Source of the DNA: Sunxiuqinia sp963678245
Lineage (GTDB): Bacteria; Bacteroidota; Bacteroidia; Bacteroidales; Prolixibacteraceae
Direction of reading: 5' to 3'
NCBI GenBank assembly: GCA_965140765.1
Contig: OZ223308.1
Span: forward strand, 1-64,000
DNA length: 64,000 nt
Below the pieces are notes generated by a model. The model was not told where the DNA came from. It was given only the letters and a program-made list of their open reading frames with translations, and did not search any database. How positions within the stretch are numbered: the stretch's first letter is position 1; each line of letters begins with the position of its first letter. Below are positions 63,322 to 64,000 of the stretch, piece after piece. A program made the translations under genes and the position numbers.

Positions 63322-64000
63322 AGGTTATCAATTTAAATTACGACTCTCTGCTCTCTTGAAATAGTAATCAATGCATGAAAATGGGTTTAAACATCACGCT
63401 GAAGCACTATAAATTAGTGAAGATATTTCGCAATCCAAAATTTGAGGAATATGCATCCTACTTTAAAAGTGGCTTAGGCATGCTCTCTTTCCCCAGAAAT
63501 AGAGCAATTTCCGCAATCCGTCATTGAGTCGTCAGATTCGGTGTTCTAACTTCAGCCCGAATCATTCCTTGTTGGTGCATTCGCTCAGCTGAGACGTGAT
63601 GCTGCACATGACCAGAGGTTTTTCAGACACTAAGATTTAGGCTCTTTTTCTGTTTTCAAAAGACGATTTCGATTCCCCATAATCAGGAAAATCATTGCTG
63701 TATTCACTCAAATGTGGGGCAGGTCGGGCTTGTTTGAGACATGATTTGCACTATTGGTATGAATGAAATCGTAAATTTATGAGCCAACAAGGCCTAGAAA
63801 AACAGAATAAGTAGCGATCTTTGGGCCAAAGATCAAACAACAAACAAACGGCTAATTATAAAGCCAAACCCCTACAACATATTCATACTTATTCTACTAG
63901 CACAACTCATCTTTTCTTGTTCAAGAACCCAACCCGAAAACTGAACTCACTGTCGTGGAACGAATTTATATTGTCTGTCCTCGCTCAACTTCGACTCAAG
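63322..64000. other. Terminal intergenic region; palindrome and possible lipoprotein remnant
   Basis: No gene is supported in this 679 bp. A perfect 19-bp palindrome GATCTTTGGGCCAAAGATC lies at 63816-63834. At 63861-63944 a plus-strand frame without ATG reads KPNPYNIFILILLAQLIFSC, like a lipoprotein signal peptide with lipobox, and stops seven codons later; a one-base shift keeps it open to the window edge. It could be a decayed or edge-truncated lipoprotein gene. Confidence 0.4.

Overview
The window is mostly Bacteroidota DNA. The evidence is a giant HYR-repeat surface protein with a type B type IX secretion (T9SS) sorting domain followed by a PorP/SprF partner, a gldB gliding gene, a fused murF-alr, Bacteroidota-type Crp/Fnr regulators, SusD-free lipoproteins with short lipoboxes, and few Shine-Dalgarno sites. 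The mix looks most like a free-living or marine member of the Marinilabiliales/Prolixibacteraceae area, but that placement is inference. The first ~1.1 kb is different. It is AT-rich, and it encodes part of a eukaryotic P4-type ATPase (lipid flippase) only if TAA and TAG are read as glutamine, as in many ciliates. It then runs without a frame break into the bacterial adhesin, so the window most likely begins with a chimeric join that has removed the N-terminus of the adhesin gene.

Layout. 1-~1150: ciliate-code P4-ATPase fragment. ~1150-18431: 5.4-kb-residue HYR/TSP3/T9SS adhesin and its PorP/SprF partner. 18547-19905: intact IS256-family element with inverted repeats and an 8-bp target duplication. 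20004-29615: housekeeping genes (sodC, a YjjG-like HAD phosphatase, rsmI, a Pro/Glu-rich hypothetical protein, tdk, murF-alr, a Crp/Fnr regulator, glutamine-dependent nadE and a PorT-like outer membrane barrel). 29854-30168: a decayed gene. 30282-33953: gldB, an SDR oxidoreductase, an MscS channel and a TonB-domain protein.

34425-49928 is the most unusual region: a seven-gene same-strand run combining ABC and RND transport. In order: ABC ATPase; an ABC permease fused to a dead M1-peptidase-like domain and a golvesin-like domain; TolC; a membrane fusion protein; a classical RND pump; a 1571-residue RND pump with an ABC ATPase at its C-terminus; and an ABC-2 permease. In the fused protein the ATPase domain is itself interrupted, between its first strand (A-loop) and Walker A, by a ~180-residue membrane segment.

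50197-53521: a two-gene lipoprotein operon divergent from a Crp/Fnr-like regulator, with a perfect 16-bp palindrome between them. 53778-60735: a two-gene signalling operon (CheB-CheR-PAS-histidine kinase, then a PAS hybrid kinase). 61308-61789: a GyrI-like pseudogene. 61873-63321: an MltF-type lytic transglycosylase. 63322-64000: no clear gene.

No tRNA, rRNA, CRISPR array or prophage was recognised.
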